Source of the DNA: Tomocerus qinae
Taxonomy: Eukaryota > Arthropoda > Collembola > Entomobryomorpha > Tomoceridae
NCBI GenBank assembly: GCA_020055645.1
Contig: CM034547.1
Location: 55,678,909-55,742,908 of the forward strand
Direction: 5' to 3'
Length of the DNA: 64,000 nucleotides
Shown here: piece by piece, positions 1-13,600 of the stretch
Layout of the letters: each line of letters opens with the position of its first letter
How positions within the stretch are numbered: position 1 is the stretch's first letter
Position numbers and translations under genes: made by a program
Notes under the pieces: model-generated
The model's input: only the letters and a program-made list of their open reading frames with translations
Told to the model about the DNA's origin: nothing
Database searches by the model: none

Positions 1-710
1 TGTGCGTGCAAAAGGTATCCTCATATTCTCAAGGCATGTCACTTCACACTAATATAAAATATTTCTCTTCCTATGCTTCCTCTGATTATACAAGAGTCAT
101 TACACGTTCATGTATTATTATATGTAGGTGTTTCCATAAATTCAACTTCTATATATTAGTCTCATTAAGGCTAATGCTTAGGAATCGGAGAAATTATGAA
201 CCAAGTAGTCACACTCACTACACAATTTCTAATCAGCTGGCAGCTTCTACTTCTAGGTATTGTTATTAATTAACCTAGCCTCATCCTACCCTTTCTACAA
301 TGAGTGGTTTATTGCGGTCTCTGAAAACAAACAACAAATCAACCCTATAAATATGGAACAAGTGATCTAACAGGCAATTACAACATATTGTTCTCCTGAC
401 CTAATTCCCTTTACTGAATGTTACTAATACTACATACGGCAGTACTATATCTAGGAAGATACCTGCATATATACAAGACATTTAAACTATATACAATACT
501 ACCTAAAAGGAATGAAACTGCTGCCAGAGATCAAACCGAAACTCATTTAACTATCTGTATCTGCCAACAATAATATATGTATGTCCTCCATAAAATCGAA
601 ATGAAATTTCATTTATTTTACAGTAATTTATTTTATGTGATTTTAGCACTAGAAAAAAGTTACAAAGCTACTGCTGTGCATGTAGAAGTGAAAGTATACT
701 GGATTTGTAA

Positions 711-724
711 GTAGTAGTAGTAGT
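711..724. repeat. GTA trinucleotide microsatellite
   Basis: The sequence reads GTA repeated four times and a partial unit. Short GTA/TAG runs recur elsewhere in the window, for example around 1040 and 42350, so this is a common simple-sequence motif of this genome. Confidence 0.7.
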
Positions 725-1250
725 GTTAGGGTTAGAAAGAATGACTACTTTGAGTTGAATTGGACTGACTTGTTCCTACATCAGCCAAGAGACGCAGCAA
801 ACAAAATATGGTCTAACTTGACTCACTTTGCATGAAAAGACAATTGAGACCTTTTCCTTTTATCGTGATTTTAAAGTCAAATTCGTATCCATAGGGAAGT
901 ATCGTGGAATGGAATTTTCGAGGCGAAAAAGAAGAGCGGAGAGACCAATTCCCATTTAGTTTTCTACAGATCTCTTTAGACAGAGGAGAGCAAAGGTATA
1001 TACTTACGTACTTTACACTGTCTAATGTAGAGCCAGTGAGAAGAAGTAGTAGTGGTATTTATATTATACGAAACTAGCTTAAAGCTTTTCTAAGGTGGAG
1101 TGCTTACTTACTTAGAATCGTTACTCCTCCTGTATCTGTATAGAATGGAAGTAGTGCACTCGACTAACAAGATATCCAATCCACACTCAACTCACACACA
1201 TAAGTACATGTACTGAAGGAGAATATAGAGACATAGACAGGTCAGGTCGC

Positions 1251-1420
1251 TCGTCTTTCTTTTCTTGCCTTTGCTTTGCCTAACTTTCCTTTATTTTCTC
1301 TCACCCTTTCTCGTCTTCCTAGTCAGCAAAGCAAGCCTTTCATTTTCTTTTTCCTCCGCTCTTTTCTTTCTTTCCGTCTTTACTCTTCCTTCCATTCCAC
1401 TTCAAGTTTTTTCCCTACCC
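1251..1420 (+). repeat. Pyrimidine-rich tract (about 170 bp)
   Basis: The plus strand is strongly C/T-rich, with repeated CTTTC, TTTCCTT and CTCTTTTC words and one purine-rich interruption near 1321-1336. On the strand of the Sidestep-like gene it is a purine tract, so it is not a polypyrimidine tract for that transcript. No function can be assigned. Confidence 0.6.
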
Positions 1421-4400
1421 GAGTGAGTCACTTGACAAAAGAGTTACAGCACTAGAACACAATATATCTAAGCTCCCACCATCCCTATGTAAGTAAGCTA
1501 CTTTTTTCATTGGCTCTATACCCTATATATAATAACTATGCCCTCATGCTACTGCTCACAGTAGCCACAACTATTTAAGCTTCCACTCTATGTACTCCTT
1601 TCACATATATCTATCTCACACTCAAACAACTACCAGAATTCTCTTTTCTACAAACGCAGTGAAGATCAGGGTAGTCAGAGCAGAGCCGGCTTAGTTTCAC
1701 AAAGAAAAAGAAAGGCAAGCAAGGCAGTAGGTTATACTTCACTGTTAATGCTATAGAATCCACACTAGAGTTTTAGTCCAGTGACCCCTGTCAGTGTATC
1801 GTCCTTTCTTTACTGGGTTACCTTTGTAAATACGCCATGCCAGGCCAGTGTGAAATTTCTAGATTTGTTCAAAAAACTAGACAAGCTTCAGCTTTATTCA
1901 GTATATACTTATTACTTATATATCTCCACAGCGAGGTCAATGCAGACCAACCCGTTCCCTATTCTTTATGTCTTCTAGATCTGTATCTTTCCACTACCGG
2001 CCCTTTATTTTCTACATAACAGGACATCCCAAGTCAAAAAACAGGAGAGATAGTCCCACATTAGGCATATACTCGGAAAAGAAGCATTTCCTGTGCCTTA
2101 CGCGTTTTATCCAATTTACTAGAGTCCCTGTGAAACCCCGTAGTGAAAGGTCTTCCGCATTTATCCATTTTCTGTATGACTACTCTATCCATCCCTGAAT
2201 ATATACTTAAGAAACTACGAGTACAACGGGGAAAACTCAAGACAAATATTATAAAGGATCAGCCCTACGTAATAATGCATACAATATATGTACTTTCACT
2301 TACATATAAGGCACTAGTGTCTCTCTGAGTCTTTTCTTTTTATTATACAAGCGCAACTAGCATAAATAGGCAGGTATCCAGTATAGGTAGTTCTAACTGA
2401 CTATGTAGTGTATATGTACTAACTGGTAAATAGTTGTGTATAAACAGACGCAGAGATTAGGAACCGCTGCTCTGGAACAACGCGTAAGCTAAAGAGGAAA
2501 CTAAGGTGAAAGCACTCTGTCTCTCTGAAGAAATACGAAACTTTCTCATTTCCAAGCACCCGTATAAAATAACAACTGTGCATAGCTAGTTCCTAGTTCT
2601 GGGCACCAACCTCTATGGGCTGCTGTTACGATAAGTTGTTACGGTTTACTTCAAGGCTACTACAAAATGCTTCAGCTGAGCAAAACTCCTCAAATTCTAT
2701 CATCTCTCCGAATTGTGTGTGGAAGGAAATGGGAATCCTATTCACTAAACTAAACTTCTCTAAGCCATTAGAAATAGTGTCGCTTAGGCTCTATACCAGT
2801 GCACAAGAGCAACTACCTACTTGCTACCATTTTTACAGGCCCAAGTGACATCATACAACTGGAACTAGATTCAACTTGTAATTATCTCTCCAACTCCATG
2901 TGTAATTTAAAATGGTCAAACATTTAAATCTGAGTCTTAATAAAGCAGATGTCAGTGACCAAAATCCTGTATTTTCGAAGCAAAGAATTTTCTAAAATTG
3001 GAAGAAGTGAAAACGTATTATGGTGGATACAATATTCAACGACAAAAACATGTTTCTACATAGTTTCTACAAAATAGACATTAACACAAAAACAAGTATA
3101 CCTACTTATACAACGTATGACTTTTGTGTATAGTAAATATTTTTACCGTTGCAGTTGAATAATGGATGAATTTACAATGTTGCAATTGCATTTCCTGCTG
3201 CAGCAGATTCAAAGTTATTGGATGTACCTGTACCTGGAAGGTTCCACCTGGTACAGTGTGGTGAGTGGTGTAAACTTTTAGTTTATCCGCTCTGTAATCC
3301 CTGCTAATATTCTTGGTTTCCATTCAGTGTTAGTTTTAAGCCATTGCAGAATAACACTGTAAATACATGCCATCACCAACTGTTTGACTTACAAATCTAC
3401 ACCAAAGAAACCAAGTTATACAATGAAGTGAGTATAGATTATATGTATAGTCACAGATATATGTAACAGCATCTTTTAATACCCTGTGAGATAATAGTTT
3501 ACATATTATGTGTTGATTCTAGTGTATATATAGTCCTTTAGGTAGTTGCTGCTGCAACAGAAAAGTAAGAGTAAGTAGTAACACTGCAGTAGAGAATAGA
3601 TGACTTGGCTAGGTCTGCATGGAGAGGCAGAGAGCTAAATCGAACTGTAAAGAGAAGACAAGAGGAAGAATGCCGATTCATCCCAACAGCAATTAAATAT
3701 CCCCATAAATATTTCAGAAAACTAATCAAGTGTCAATTGGATGTATTGTGGAGGTGAAAGGCTTTTGTTGTTTCCTCTGGCTCCTCTACTCAAACTCATT
3801 GTAATCTCATCCGCAAATAATGTCTCTGGTAAACTATCGTTTCCCAGCTTTTCTCATTCTAGAAGGACCTGCTTCAACATATTGCTCCTCGTCTTTCCGT
3901 CTTTCAATTTGATTCTAATGCTCCTCGCTCAGTTACAATTATAGAAAATTACTTACGTAATATGTTTCATCAGACAGAATTTCATTCCTGTTATTCTCAA
4001 CAACAAAAGCCGTATCAACTATAAATTCTAACACTCCTCCTATAAATATCCCTACTTTATATAATGAAATCCTTCCATTTCAGCCATGTACTTATTTACT
4101 AGCATAGCTAAGGCTTCCAAATCATTACAGTTTTAGTACCAAGTGCTATACATGTTTTCTCTGCGCATTACAGAGTGTTAACTGCATCGCATAATAAAAC
4201 CGAGTGCTGAATTAACACAAGTGCATCTGATGCTCAATTTTTTGGAAGTTCAATTGCCCATTTGTCAATATGACTAGTGCACTGCAGTGGCACGTTCCGG
4301 CTGCCTACCTTTCTCTTTAATAACATTGTACTGAAAACTCTACTCATCAACAATTTTATAGTCTTAGGCAGAATGCCAACATCACTGTTGCCCTATTATC

Positions 4401-4520
4401 TCTGTGACAAAGACTAATACTATACGTGCTAAATAGAGCGAAACATGTTACAGTCCCTGGACAGAGTACACACTGGGCTTCATGTAAACATTTTAAGTAA
4501 ATACACCAAAGAGTACTTAC

Positions 4521-4631
4521 CTCCGGACGCGATGCAGGTCAGAGTCATAGACGCTCCTTCATTGTATGGACCAGCAGTGCTACCTAATTCTGTTCCAGCC
4601 CCATCGAAAATAGTAGGCTTTTGTGGTGGCA
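4521..4631 (-). CDS. Sidestep-family exon: start of Ig domain 2 (internal exon)
   Basis: This is the next exon of the same Side-like gene. Seen: 111 nt between the acceptor TTATTTTTCAG (above 4631) and the donor G|GTAAGTACT (below 4521). It begins with two bases that complete a valine codon with the last G of the previous exon. Then come 36 open codons, starting PPQKPTIFDG and ending MTLTCIASG, and one leftover base. The peptide has the Side-type linker VPPQKP, the motif GPYNEG and the strand-B cysteine in LTC, so it opens the second Ig domain. Phase and motif order agree exactly with the exon at 42894-43093. From family knowledge, the next residues should be roughly a GxPxP turn and the domain tryptophan; no such exon was found between 1 and 4520 on the minus strand, so it probably lies beyond the window edge. 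The exon is too short to show up as an ATG-initiated frame; the plus-strand frame over it is an antisense shadow. Confidence 0.93.
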
Positions 4632-7600
4632 CTGAAAAATAAAAAAAGGATAAATAAATTTTTTTGCACCATATTACATTCCGTTTTCAAAAAGTAATTA
4701 CTGAAAATAAAATTCAATCAGTTTATTCAATGAATATCAAATGGCATACCTAGATTGGGCACGCCTTATAGCTATAGAGCAAATAGGTAAGTTTAATCAT
4801 TTTAGTACTTTTGTACCATAAAATATATATTCCCGGAACACGCTACTTTATAACGAACTATTAGAGTTTTGAACGTGACTTCTTAGAAGCTGCAATCGCT
4901 TATAACGTTGGAGGTCTCCATGCAATTTAAAATGGCTATTAAATATCGATTTGACCACATTAGGAATACATAAGTAGTAGGAGGAACATCTCTACAAATA
5001 CTTTAAAACCCGAATGTAGACTTTCCCGGTAGTGCAAGAACGACAGGAAGCATGGTTGCTGGAGATGCAAAAGGCAGGGTAAGAAGAAGGTAGAGTAGAA
5101 ACAGGGACAAAGGAAGAAGTGTAACCTGGCTATCGGACGATCACGTCAATCGAGAGAAACTGGCTGGCTATTCAGAGCTGAGATAGAACATTGAACAGAC
5201 CACTCAACTCAAGACCCCACTTAAAAGTTTTTGAAAAGCATCAGAGTGAGCAACTCTATAGGGTCTCTCTATCTCTAGTAGGCCCCATGTAAGTCTGTCT
5301 GTATCCATTCATCTCTAGTTGTGTGTCTTGACATAGACAGAATAGAAAATATGTACATAGGAGATAGTATGGGGCGAGGAGAGAGTAGAGAATTGGAGTC
5401 GTACAAGAGAGATAAAGGTACATAGAAGACTGTTATGTACACACATGCCTATTATGAGTATTAGTTCTATCTCCGTAGGAGTAGTCTCAATAAGGCATGT
5501 AGGTAGAATACGGGAGAGTGCCTTGGCCGCTATTGTGTGCACATAAAGAGTGAAGCTGATGCTCCCTTGCTCATCTTCTCATGTCTTCGATTGCTCTGTC
5601 CTTACTAGTATGTATGTAGCTGTATGATGTCATGTTGTAATGGCAAAGTACAGTTTGGCTTTTGCTTCGCTGAACTCATCGCAATCTCCTTGAGCGAAAC
5701 CCAATTTGCCACTTCTTCTGCCTGGCCTGTCTTGTTCTCATCTCATCTGCTTCGATCTTCCCTTCTTTGTCCCTCTTCAGTCTCCACTCCACTTCTACTA
5801 GTACTTCTGACTATAGGGGCTTAACAACAGCCCCAGCTTATTTCCTATTTTTCCTTCCATTATCTCTCAACTCTAAACTATAAGTAGCAATGCCTCCAAT
5901 AATGCAATATTTTGTTGCACATAAGTACACACAGTATCATAATCCTTCCCTCTTCAACCAATACACGGACGAACTCTTATCTAACACAAGTATTTACACT
6001 CTGCAAACCAGAATTAATTAAATCAACCATCTGGAAAACAGGTAGATACTTATAATTAATTATGAAAACATCCGAGCATTATCTGCATGTAAATATTTCT
6101 TAAATCATTTACTACACTAACCTTATAGTGAACGCTAGAATTATAAAATACCCCTAAACTTATAGTGTTTTTGTACAAAAGTAGTTCTGTGGTTTGTCTT
6201 AATGGTCTTAAAAGGGTACACGAGAGTTGAGAGGTAGATGCCTATTGCCTTTAAATCTTGAGAGTAGAAGGAAACGCTCTCTTGGGCACAGTATTCGCTC
6301 ATTTGCTCCTTCATTTCGTTTCATCAGCTAAGTCATTGGATAACTGCGTAACTGCATAACGACAAGTTTACAGAAGACTCTCTTCTATATTTTCTTTAAA
6401 GTATATACCACAGAAGATCTAACAAGACGAATTTCACCACGAAACTTAGAAACTCCTATTCTTAAGTCTACCTTGCCTTTGCCTCTACTCATTATCGATT
6501 ATTACACATTTAATGAATGGAAAATGTCCTTATATAATCCAACAGACAAATTAGAAGGGGTTTGCATTATTGGATTTGGTTACTCCTGTGGCATTTACTA
6601 GAAGGATACTTGAACATTTCCATTGTTATTAGGGGGATTCTCATGCCGAATGTGTAGCTATGTACATTAAACCCTGAAACAGTTCCTTTAAATTCTACTT
6701 TCACCATTTCTTCAACCTCTTCATACAGAACAGCCAGATGTTTATTTTTAGAAAGAGAGAGTGCAGAAGGGAAAGAGACTGGATCTTTTATCTATCTGTT
6801 AGAAAGGTAATTGCAAGAGTATGTCCAAGGTATAGGGGTTTACGTAAGGTACAAAATGCATTAATGCAGGTATATCCACACATTCATTCAGACAAACTGC
6901 AGTTTAGTAGAGTCCAAAAAGTGAGGGTGAAGAGAAGTAGAAAGCAGAGGTAAAATAATATGGCAGAGAGGAAATAACAGGAATAACATTAGGCAGTACT
7001 ATATAGTTTGAAGTCTGTCCTTGTCTAAAGTTTTGTCGGAAAAGAACGAAATTGTACTTCCTCGTCTCTCTACACCACGAATAGTAGGGGAGGAGACGAG
7101 AGCAAGTCTTTTTCCAAAGGATTTAATTCAATTATGCACAAGTTAAAAGTTCAGCAACTTCCTCATAATCAAACCTCCTAGTTTACGAGCCACAATTTTT
7201 CTGCTGACTTCATCAAAACATTTTGGAAGGAGCAATACTGGAAATTTCTACTCTAAAAGGAAATGCGTAAGTACTTATGTCTACCACAACCCAACTACCA
7301 TATTAATAACGGAAATAAACTCTTATAGTCTTAAAATGGTCTATAAAGAGCTACGAGAATGAAAACTATATTTGCTATATAGTGATGGTGTATAAGCATT
7401 TAATAATAAAATCTTGTATATGGCATATGTATATCTAAATATATACGGAATTAACAAGATGAGAATTTGGTACTACAGTCAAGTCAGCTCATCTTTTACT
7501 GTTAATTGTGTTGGGTGCCTGCAGGAATGACTGCATGCATTTCTTGTATTACAGCGTGATATTTATTGTTATTTTGCAGCCTTGTGCAAAGTCAGTTTCT

Positions 7601-10600
7601 TCTTTCATCACTTGTTAGGCGCAGTAAAAGCAATCAAAAGATGCATAAATATGACTAATTCCATCATTCCCCTCAATTTGCGCCAGAGTGTTTATCAGTG
7701 TGTACAAGTAATAGGAGGGAACGGCTTCCGTAGTTACACCAGTGAAAGGAAATAGTTTGCCAGCGAAGCACTTTCTTTGGAAGATTTATAACTGGGCTGT
7801 AGAAACAGTACTTTGACTATTATGTGTTATGATATGATTCTTTTCCTGACAATAATTCTTTCGGACCATGAAATGTCACAAGCAATAATGTAAGACCAAC
7901 AAAAAGACAAAGTTCTCCTTCTCCGTATACACAGTCTTGGTATGACTTTCAATATTACGTTATCGTAATTCCATTACACCCCATAAATTATTGCTCCGTT
8001 ATAACGATTAGTAATGCTAGGAATTTAGCAGCAGCGGCTCTATAAAGATTAGTAAATATAGTCGCTTTAGCTAAGAGTATTATGATAACCCTTCAGATTT
8101 ATAATTAGGTTATACGGAACAATGTTGGCATGAGCTACAGCTTGTCTGGCTGCTTGTACACCGATAGCATTGCAGTTTGCAAAATGAAGATAAAAATTCA
8201 TCCACCCAGAATTTTGCATGCAGTAAACAAACAGACGACACGCCTATAGGTGTGTGTGGTGAAATTAGAGTGTATATAGATGTGGGAAAGCAAGTGTAAA
8301 TAGAAAAGCGTTAGATGCTGCACACATTTAAACTGATAAGTACATAGTTAGACAACACCTCCTGTGTGCTTACGGCGTATCTAAGCAATGCAGGCCGGGC
8401 GGGAAACACTGACGTAGACTAGAATCATGTCATAATAACATCAAACGAAGAAAGTACATATCCAGCTGTAGCTCTGCGTTTACCTACATATACATATAAC
8501 ATAAGTAACACACACTCTCTAGTAGTAATGCAATTTGCAAAGCTTTATTCTCAATTTTCTGCAAGAACATGCAATGTGGCTGAAAGCTCAACACTTCAAC
8601 TTCAGACTAGTGGGTCGGAATAAAACAGCCCAATTCCACTAGTGCTTCACCCAAGGAAAATACTACCACATGGTATACCCATTCTATACATTTCACCGGA
8701 GATACTACGGAGTTGTAGATTGTAGGTTTATACCTAACTGCCACATAAGTGTAAAATAATATGTACGTACTTGTGGATGTGTACGTAGATAGCTGACATT
8801 ATCTACCTTAAAGAGAGTTTGGGGGATAGAGGTAAAGTAGGGAAAAAACAGTATCATATATATCCTCTCTTCCGAATTTGCAATTCGCACTTGTGTGTAG
8901 GGATAAATGTGGGCGAGAGCATGTAGGATTCTCGTCCTACGCTATGTCATCAAGTGAAGAGGAGGAAAGGTCGTAAGAGTCTTGTGTAAAGGGGAATTTT
9001 CGAGAAAATATGAGAGTGATAATATAATCGTTGTGTATTCTGTAGTACTAGTAATAGGACACATGCCCCAACATGGCTTGATATGCAAAACCCAGAGGTC
9101 TTCTCAAGTTCTTTTCACAGCTATTGGAATAGCTAACCTATATTTTCATTAAATGCTATCAAAGCACTTGAGAGATTGAATCAATAGAGCCAAGTGCATA
9201 GTGAAAGCAACTATGGGAAATGGGCAACGCTAATTTCTGGCTAATATGTTGTTGTGTCAAGAGAAAAGGAAAAACCTATTATGCTCTAGATGGCATTTCC
9301 CTTTCTTCTCCTTTAGCTACCAGCCCAACAACTCAACGACTAAATCCAATACAATATAATCTAATAGCCAATAGTCGCTCTACCATTTTACACAACTGCA
9401 CTCTTATATCCCGTCATATTGTTGTGAGTGTCTAGCATGCAACAAACATGCCTCCACTACAACAAAACAACTGAACAGCATTTCAAAGTGCAATGCATAG
9501 TCCCCACTGCACTTGACTCTATAAGGAATACAAGTTAAGCCTCTCAAGTATGCGCTTTGAGAAAAAGCCAAAACATTGTGGCAGCTGTTTTATAGGGAGC
9601 TAACTATGTAGTGGCAGTGTGCACTTTGTATGTATACAGCTATACTACTCCTCCGATCCTCATGCTTTGTAAACTAAGGAGATTTAATGAATGTGAGTGA
9701 GTGAGCTGAAAGAAGCCGAGAAGAATGGAATAGGTTACGTCTCAAAGAAATAGAGAGAGAAAGAAGGAGGCAAAAAGAACATGACTGTTGTCTCATATCA
9801 TATCCGTCCGTATCCCATCATCACATTACATCAGTTCACAAAGTCCTTTCACAGACACAACTCTCAGTATACAATATTAAGTAGATATAACTTGCCCTCC
9901 TCCGTCATGTATGTTTTCTCTTGGCGAATCACACACATTACTACGTTATCTCCTTTCTTCGTCGCCTTCCTTTCTTCGAGGAGTATTACAATGTATTAGC
10001 TAGGTGCTGTAAGTACATAATAGCACTGAAGAGCATCACACAACAAGTACCAACTAAAAGAACGGAACAACTACAAAGACTTTTAGCAATTCACCATTAC
10101 ATTATTCCATATTGCTTATACTATACATATACACATAAGTTAAGTATAGTACACATATATAGGCAGATATGATGCTCCTACTCTAGAGTGTATATTTAGG
10201 TACCGTAAAACAAAACCATGGGTTTGTCTGTCTACTAGACCCACGACCTTCTCGTATTTGTACTTTTTCTACAATCTCTGTTACGCTATGCAATGAAACG
10301 CAACCGCCAACCAACACGTTTTATTAGCATTGCTTAACTACACTATATTATGTTCATTGTAGTACAAACACATATGCTTCTTCCTACTTATATAGAAGAT
10401 TTTCGAGTAACAATGTGCAAGATACTTTGTATATAAGTAATAATAGTCGTGCATAAAGTAAGTAGTGAGCTAAGCCAAACTTGTTTTGCCCCTGCCCTCG
10501 TGCCATGGCATGTGCTACGTCTGTCTGCAACTTGCATGTGTTTTTATTCCCTCACATCCTCTCTAGTGTAGTCTGATGGAATGGAAACCAATAATATCAT

Positions 10601-13600
10601 TGCATACAAAGAAATCCGAAAATTCCTTGAGACATTTAATGGCAGCATCTTGACTGTAACGCAACACAATATGGCTTTCCTTCTTTCTAATTATTTTACT
10701 ATGCTTGTCCCCGTCCTGCATGCTACTCAAGTGCTTCTTTCTCCACTGCGAATTTAGTCTTTGCTTTCCCACTAGTACACATGTACATCTAAGTGTCCTT
10801 TGTACATATTCTCCTAGTAGTAGTGTTTTCTACTTATAGCATGTTCAGAATATCAGTCCGAGGAAAAGCTTTCACAATTGCCTTTGAGCCCCTATCACTA
10901 TCAGTCGGCATTGCTATGTGCATTTTTTATTTAACTGTCTGTCACTCACATCAGAAAGTCAATGAGTTCCCCATTACACGCACTGTCAGCTCCATTTTCA
11001 ATCACGAACACATGCAATACTCAAGTCGAGCGGCAAAGTCTCTTTTTACTCCTTTTGCTCACACCAGACATACTATATTTTTCTATTATGATCTGACATG
11101 CAATGCCGCTGCAATGTAACCCTCCCATACTCTCAAAATTCAAGTCAATGTCCCAATCAACTCCATCCATTTCCTACGTAAATAATGATACTGGGAATAT
11201 AAAGATGTGGTAACCTTTTTCTGCACAGTGGGGATGAAATGTATTTAGGATAATGGCTCTTTAAGAAGGGTGAAGAGAAAGGGTGAAAGTTACATGGGGG
11301 AACTTCTTCTCTCTAAAACAGAATGCATACCTGTTTATTTTTTTGTTGCAACCTGCCTAATCATTTACAGTGTCTAGAAGGCTTTTTCTAAGTATACTTA
11401 CGGCATCCCAATTATGTCCAGAGCCACGACACGACCCACCCTACTTCCTCTCCTTTGTAGTAAAGAGGAGCTACATATTGTTATTCAGTTTCTAGGCTGG
11501 ACTGGCATTGCCCCTTTCTGAATGTCACTCCAGCATGCAGAGGGAAGAGTTGTAAAAAGAAATATCTTCTAGAGGGTTGTGATAAAAGGAGAAACACAGC
11601 TTTTCCCTTAAGTCACAAAAGTAATCTTTACTTTATCTTACGACCCAGAAGATATTGAAATGAGAATGGAGCCGGCGAGTGTAGATACTGAAGTAATGGA
11701 ATCATTCTCAAGAGTAGGGGGCAAAATGATAGAATAATATGACAATAAGAAACACAACCTTCTATTCCTACTAGGGAAAACATCGCACAATGGCCCTACA
11801 GTTATCCACCTACTTACAAAACATCCTCTGACTCTTAGGGAGTTGGGGCTCTCCACGTAAATGAAAACCTATTGCATACTAAATCTACACTTGCCCTTAC
11901 CAGAACCATTGTAAAAAAGAAAATATTAGCATTCTTTTCGTCCAACAAGGAATAACAAAAGATAAGAGCAAATGGAAGGGTCATTTTATCGATGCAGCGC
12001 TGACCAGACAGACGCTGTCAAATGTGACCCATGTTGATAGATGAATAATTTAAAATGCCTACTAGTTTTATATGCAACTATTTACAGACCACTCAACTTG
12101 GGGGCTTTTCTTAACAATTCGATAATGGAATTTTTTATTTAAAATTCGTGCAGAGAACATTTTATTGTTTTCTTTAAAAAGTTAGCCATGCAATCCTTCC
12201 CTGATCCCATTCAGTGATGTAATGCACTTTTGTATATTTAATGATCCTATGTGAACCCAATCATGGTTATTTATTCTGGAAAACATCTTGTACTTTCACA
12301 TACAAAATAGGCCAGAAATATATTTGTGTCCTACTGTGATGAAATTGAATTGAAATTTAAAGCTTGAGTAAATGTACATCACAAAAGCTTTCGTCATTAA
12401 AAATGTAGGTATAGGCCACGTCCTTTGGGGTTCTTAAGATGTTCCGAAAAGGGAAATAGAAAGCTAACAGCATTTGTAACTCAGTACATCAATTGCTCTT
12501 TACAGTATCTACTAATGTACATCCGCATATTCTTTAAAACGGAAGCGCTACAGTTTCTGAAACACAAATGTTTGTGTACAGTATAATACATAGAGGTAAC
12601 GGCGGAAATTGCTATTTATACATTGACTTGGGGAAAGGTTAAGTAAAATTGTATATCTATGTATGATTTATATCAATGTCTATTTATTATTGTATATTTT
12701 TGGTAAAGGTCTGTCAACTCTGGTTTAAATTCAGTTGTATTTATTTTGAGTAAACTGTCTTGTGTCTTGATTTCATTGATATGTCAAACGATTTTGTGTT
12801 TCGTGAATTGTTTTTGTACAAGTATTGACAATGGATGTACCTTTGTAGAGCAGAAATGTTTCCGTAGGAAGATGCAGGACATTAGGTAGCGTGGAGAGAT
12901 AAATTCATGGAATAGTATCTATATTTGTACAATTGGAGTACTCACTCGATTCAAGATGAAAGTCTTGTTCAGCCGTTGAAGGACGAAGGAAGACAAAGAC
13001 GAAGGAGAGGAAGGAAACCTTGTTGCTACAGATTGTAATATGCCTTGTTTTCCGCTTCACATGATACTCGGAGGAGAAGGAGGAGAGAAAAGTAACTAAG
13101 TACAAGACACAAGGAGCAAAAGTTTTGTTTCGACTGTTTGAACATCAATTTCCTTTTTGCTCGTTGCTCAATTCTGTACGGGAGAGACGATCTTTCTTGC
13201 TGCACTCTACAGATATGTGCTGGCTCAATATAATATCTTCTCCACGAAAGTAAAAGCTTATAACTTATCTCCGCACTAGGGGCAGATAATGTAAGTGAAG
13301 CACGAAGATACTCCGTTCTATTTAGTGCATCTGTATCTGTATCCGCTCTTGATGCCAGAGATAAGAGGAACAATGCTGCGTAGAATAATGCAATACAACA
13401 TATAATAACATATTGCACTCAGTCTATCTTAACTTAAGCACACTTGAAGAGACTCCGGTCGTAACTTGCAAATGTATCAATAAATGCGTGCCTAACGAAT
13501 AGGAACAACAACCACCTACAACATTTACCATTCTGTAAACAGCCACTATATTATTATATATTGCAATCCGTTGTTCAACTCAACCAAATAACCACTACAC

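Larger units (their letters stand above)
1..4520 (-). other. 5' part of the next intron (open at window edge)
   Basis: This stretch follows the donor of the Ig2 exon, so it is read as the beginning of the next intron on the minus strand. I searched the minus strand for the continuation of Ig domain 2 (a tryptophan-bearing core, then a D-x-x-x-Y/F-x-C cysteine) and found none. It holds a GTA-type trinucleotide run near 711 and a long pyrimidine-rich tract at about 1251-1420. The short open frames have no recognisable similarity. A downstream exon is expected beyond position 1. Confidence 0.75.

Noticed and set aside
4445..4642. Plus-strand 65-codon frame over the Ig2 exon
   Set aside because: It is the antisense shadow of the minus-strand exon, which has proper splice sites and family motifs.
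10793..11119. 108-codon plus-strand frame
   Set aside because: No recognisable motif, no promoter or splice context. Its length is compatible with chance in a 64-kb window.
13026..13418. 130-codon minus-strand frame
   Set aside because: The hydrophobic start looked like a signal peptide, but there is no domain, no homology I can recall and no supporting context.
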